Position numbers and translations under genes: made by a program
Source: Halostella salina
GTDB taxonomy: Archaea; Halobacteriota; Halobacteria; Halobacteriales; Natronoarchaeaceae
Assembly: GCF_003675855.1 (NCBI RefSeq)
Contig: NZ_RCIH01000001.1
Span: forward strand, 248,001-312,000
DNA length: 64,000 bases
Direction of reading: 5' to 3'
The notes under the pieces: model-generated
Told to the model about the DNA's origin: nothing
Seen by the model: only the letters and a program-made list of their open reading frames with translations
Database searches by the model: none
Shown here: piece after piece, positions 62,847 to 64,000 of the stretch
Layout of the letters: each line of letters starts with the position of its first letter
Numbering within the stretch: the first letter of the stretch is position 1

Positions 62847-64000
62847 ATGACAGTCGTCGGCATCGACGACACCGACTCCCGCGAGCGCGGGATGTGCACG
62901 ACGTACGTCGCCCGCGAGGTGGCCGACCGGATCCGCGGGGCCGGCGGGACCGTCGAGCGACTGCTCCTGGTGCGCCTGAACCCCGCAGTCGAGCACAAGA
63001 CCCGTGGCAACGCCGCGCTCGCCGTCCACGTCGACGCCGACCCCGAGACGGCTTTCGCGGTCGCCCGCGAGGAACTCGACGCCGCGGCCGAGACCGACGA
63101 CCCGAACACCAACCCCGGCCTCGTCGTCGCGCCCGGCGACCCCGCCGACGTGCCCGACGACGTGGCCGCCTTCGCCCGCGACGCGATGCGGGACCACCAC
63201 GGAGTGGCGGACGCGACCGCGCTCGCCGACGCCCGTGGCTACCGCCGCGCCGGCTGGAAGAATGCCCGCGGGACGGTCGGCGCGCTGGCCGCCGTCGGCG
63301 CGTGGCGGGCGGTCCCCGAGTGGACCTACGAGTACATCTCCTACCGCCGCGCCGACGCACGCGGAACGCCCCGCGAGGTCGACCTCGACTCGGTGTTCGC
63401 TGCGGCCGACGACGCCTACCCCGACGCCTGGGACACCGTCGACCGCGGCGAGGGCGAGGCGGTCTGCGTCCCGCACACGCCCGGCCCGATCCTACACGGA
63501 ATTCGCGGCGACGACCCCGACACGGTGCGTGCGGTCGCCGAGCGGATCGAGAGCGAACCGGTCGAGTCGACGGCGCTGTTCCACACGAACCAGGGGACCG
63601 ACGCCCACCTCCGGGACGCCGCGCTGGCCGACGCCAGCGACGGTCGCTCGTACCGCGTCGACGGGACGGTCGCCGACCCACCCGAGACCCGCGAGGGCGG
63701 CCACGTGTTCCTGACGCTCGCCGAGGGCGACGCCGAACTTCCCTGCGCCGCCTTCGAGCCGACGAAGCGGTTCCGCGACCGCGTCCGCGCGCTCCGCGTC
63801 GGCGACCGGATCACCGCCTGCGGCGAGGTGAGCGACGGGACGCTCAAGCTGGAGAAGCTCGCCGTCCGCGACCTGAATGCGATCGAACTCGTCACGCCCG
63901 ACTGCCCCGACTGCGGCCGATCGATGGAGAGCGCCGGCGCGGACCAGGGCTACCGCTGCCGGGACTGTGGGACGAGCGCGCCCGGCAAGGTCGAGCGGCC
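62847..64000 (+). CDS. tiaS: tRNA(Ile2) 2-agmatinylcytidine synthetase TiaS, 3' truncated by window
   Basis: 384 codons are visible and the gene runs off the right edge. The start [22 protein letters not shown] is the TiaS signature. [24 protein letters not shown] (about 128-151) is the catalytic domain, an OB-fold-like region lies at about 270-345, and a zinc ribbon begins at CPDCG and CRDCG near the edge. TiaS attaches agmatine to C34 of tRNA-Ile2 so that it reads AUA. Essential in archaea. Confidence 0.93.
   Translation, partial: MTVVGIDDTDSRERGMCTTYVAREVADRIRGAGGTVERLLLVRLNPAVEHKTRGNAALAVHVDADPETAFAVAREELDAAAETDDPNTNPGLVVAPGDPADVPDDVAAFARDAMRDHHGVADATALADARGYRRAGWKNARGTVGALAAVGAWRAVPEWTYEYISYRRADARGTPREVDLDSVFAAADDAYPDAWDTVDRGEGEAVCVPHTPGPILHGIRGDDPDTVRAVAERIESEPVESTALFHTNQGTDAHLRDAALADASDGRSYRVDGTVADPPETREGGHVFLTLAEGDAELPCAAFEPTKRFRDRVRALRVGDRITACGEVSDGTLKLEKLAVRDLNAIELVTPDCPDCGRSMESAGADQGYRCRDCGTSAPGKVER

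Overview
The window is a high-GC, densely packed stretch of a haloarchaeal chromosome (class Halobacteria). The evidence is the acidic proteins, the leaderless genes with BRE/TATA boxes about 25-35 bp before the start codon, a complete A-type ATP synthase, bacteriorhodopsin with its regulator Bat, aRF1, TiaS, CarS, GfcR and wyosine synthesis. Genus cannot be fixed from sequence alone. No tRNA, rRNA, CRISPR array, insertion sequence or integrase was seen. Function calls rest on motifs and family knowledge; no database search was run.

Layout. 1-10.8 kb: a partial radical SAM gene, a DUF373 membrane protein, a polyprenyl diphosphate synthase, a short GlpA-like FAD oxidoreductase, a strongly basic Gln/Gly/Arg-rich protein, the etfBA operon (with a 109-bp tandem repeat at its 3' end), membrane and secreted proteins, a type IV pilin and a methyltransferase. 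11.0-24.8 kb: the A-type ATP synthase genes atpHIKECFAB, then a purple-membrane block (bat, bop, crtY, brp/blh), and only then the last subunit gene atpD. The light-driven proton pump, its cofactor synthesis and its regulator therefore sit physically inside the ATP synthase gene cluster. A close match to the known Bat-dependent bop upstream activating sequence lies at the expected distance from bop.

24.8-32 kb: a zinc-ribbon protein, two tandem winged-helix regulators, aRF1, a MinD-like ATPase with a long acidic tail (MinD4-like), a 36-residue membrane peptide, ArgRS and a membrane-anchored TRAM protein. 32-38.9 kb: a molybdenum hydroxylase operon (coxG-coxS-coxL-coxM, then MoxR-type AAA and VWA proteins). 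The AYRGAGR active-site loop marks it as the form II, CO-dehydrogenase-like type. 39-44 kb: a membrane-spanning metallophosphoesterase, a DUF2270 protein divergent from a PiT-family transporter, and a GNAT acetyltransferase.

44-54.7 kb: tRNA wyosine synthase, a riboflavin kinase/regulator with ribB, ilvE, DUF502, proline dehydrogenase, carS, pyrE, a bacterial-type thrS and gfcR. 54.7-64 kb: a Hel308-like helicase, an AzgA-type purine permease, glutaredoxin, UspA proteins flanking a second PiT-family transporter, an HTH regulator and a 3'-truncated tiaS.

The most notable unit is the ATP synthase/bacteriorhodopsin locus. Bop would pump protons outward using retinal made by CrtY (lycopene to beta-carotene) and Brp/Blh (beta-carotene to retinal), and the surrounding genes encode the machine that spends that gradient. 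Bat carries a LOV-type PAS domain with the flavin-adduct cysteine and a receiver-like domain that has lost its phospho-acceptor aspartate.
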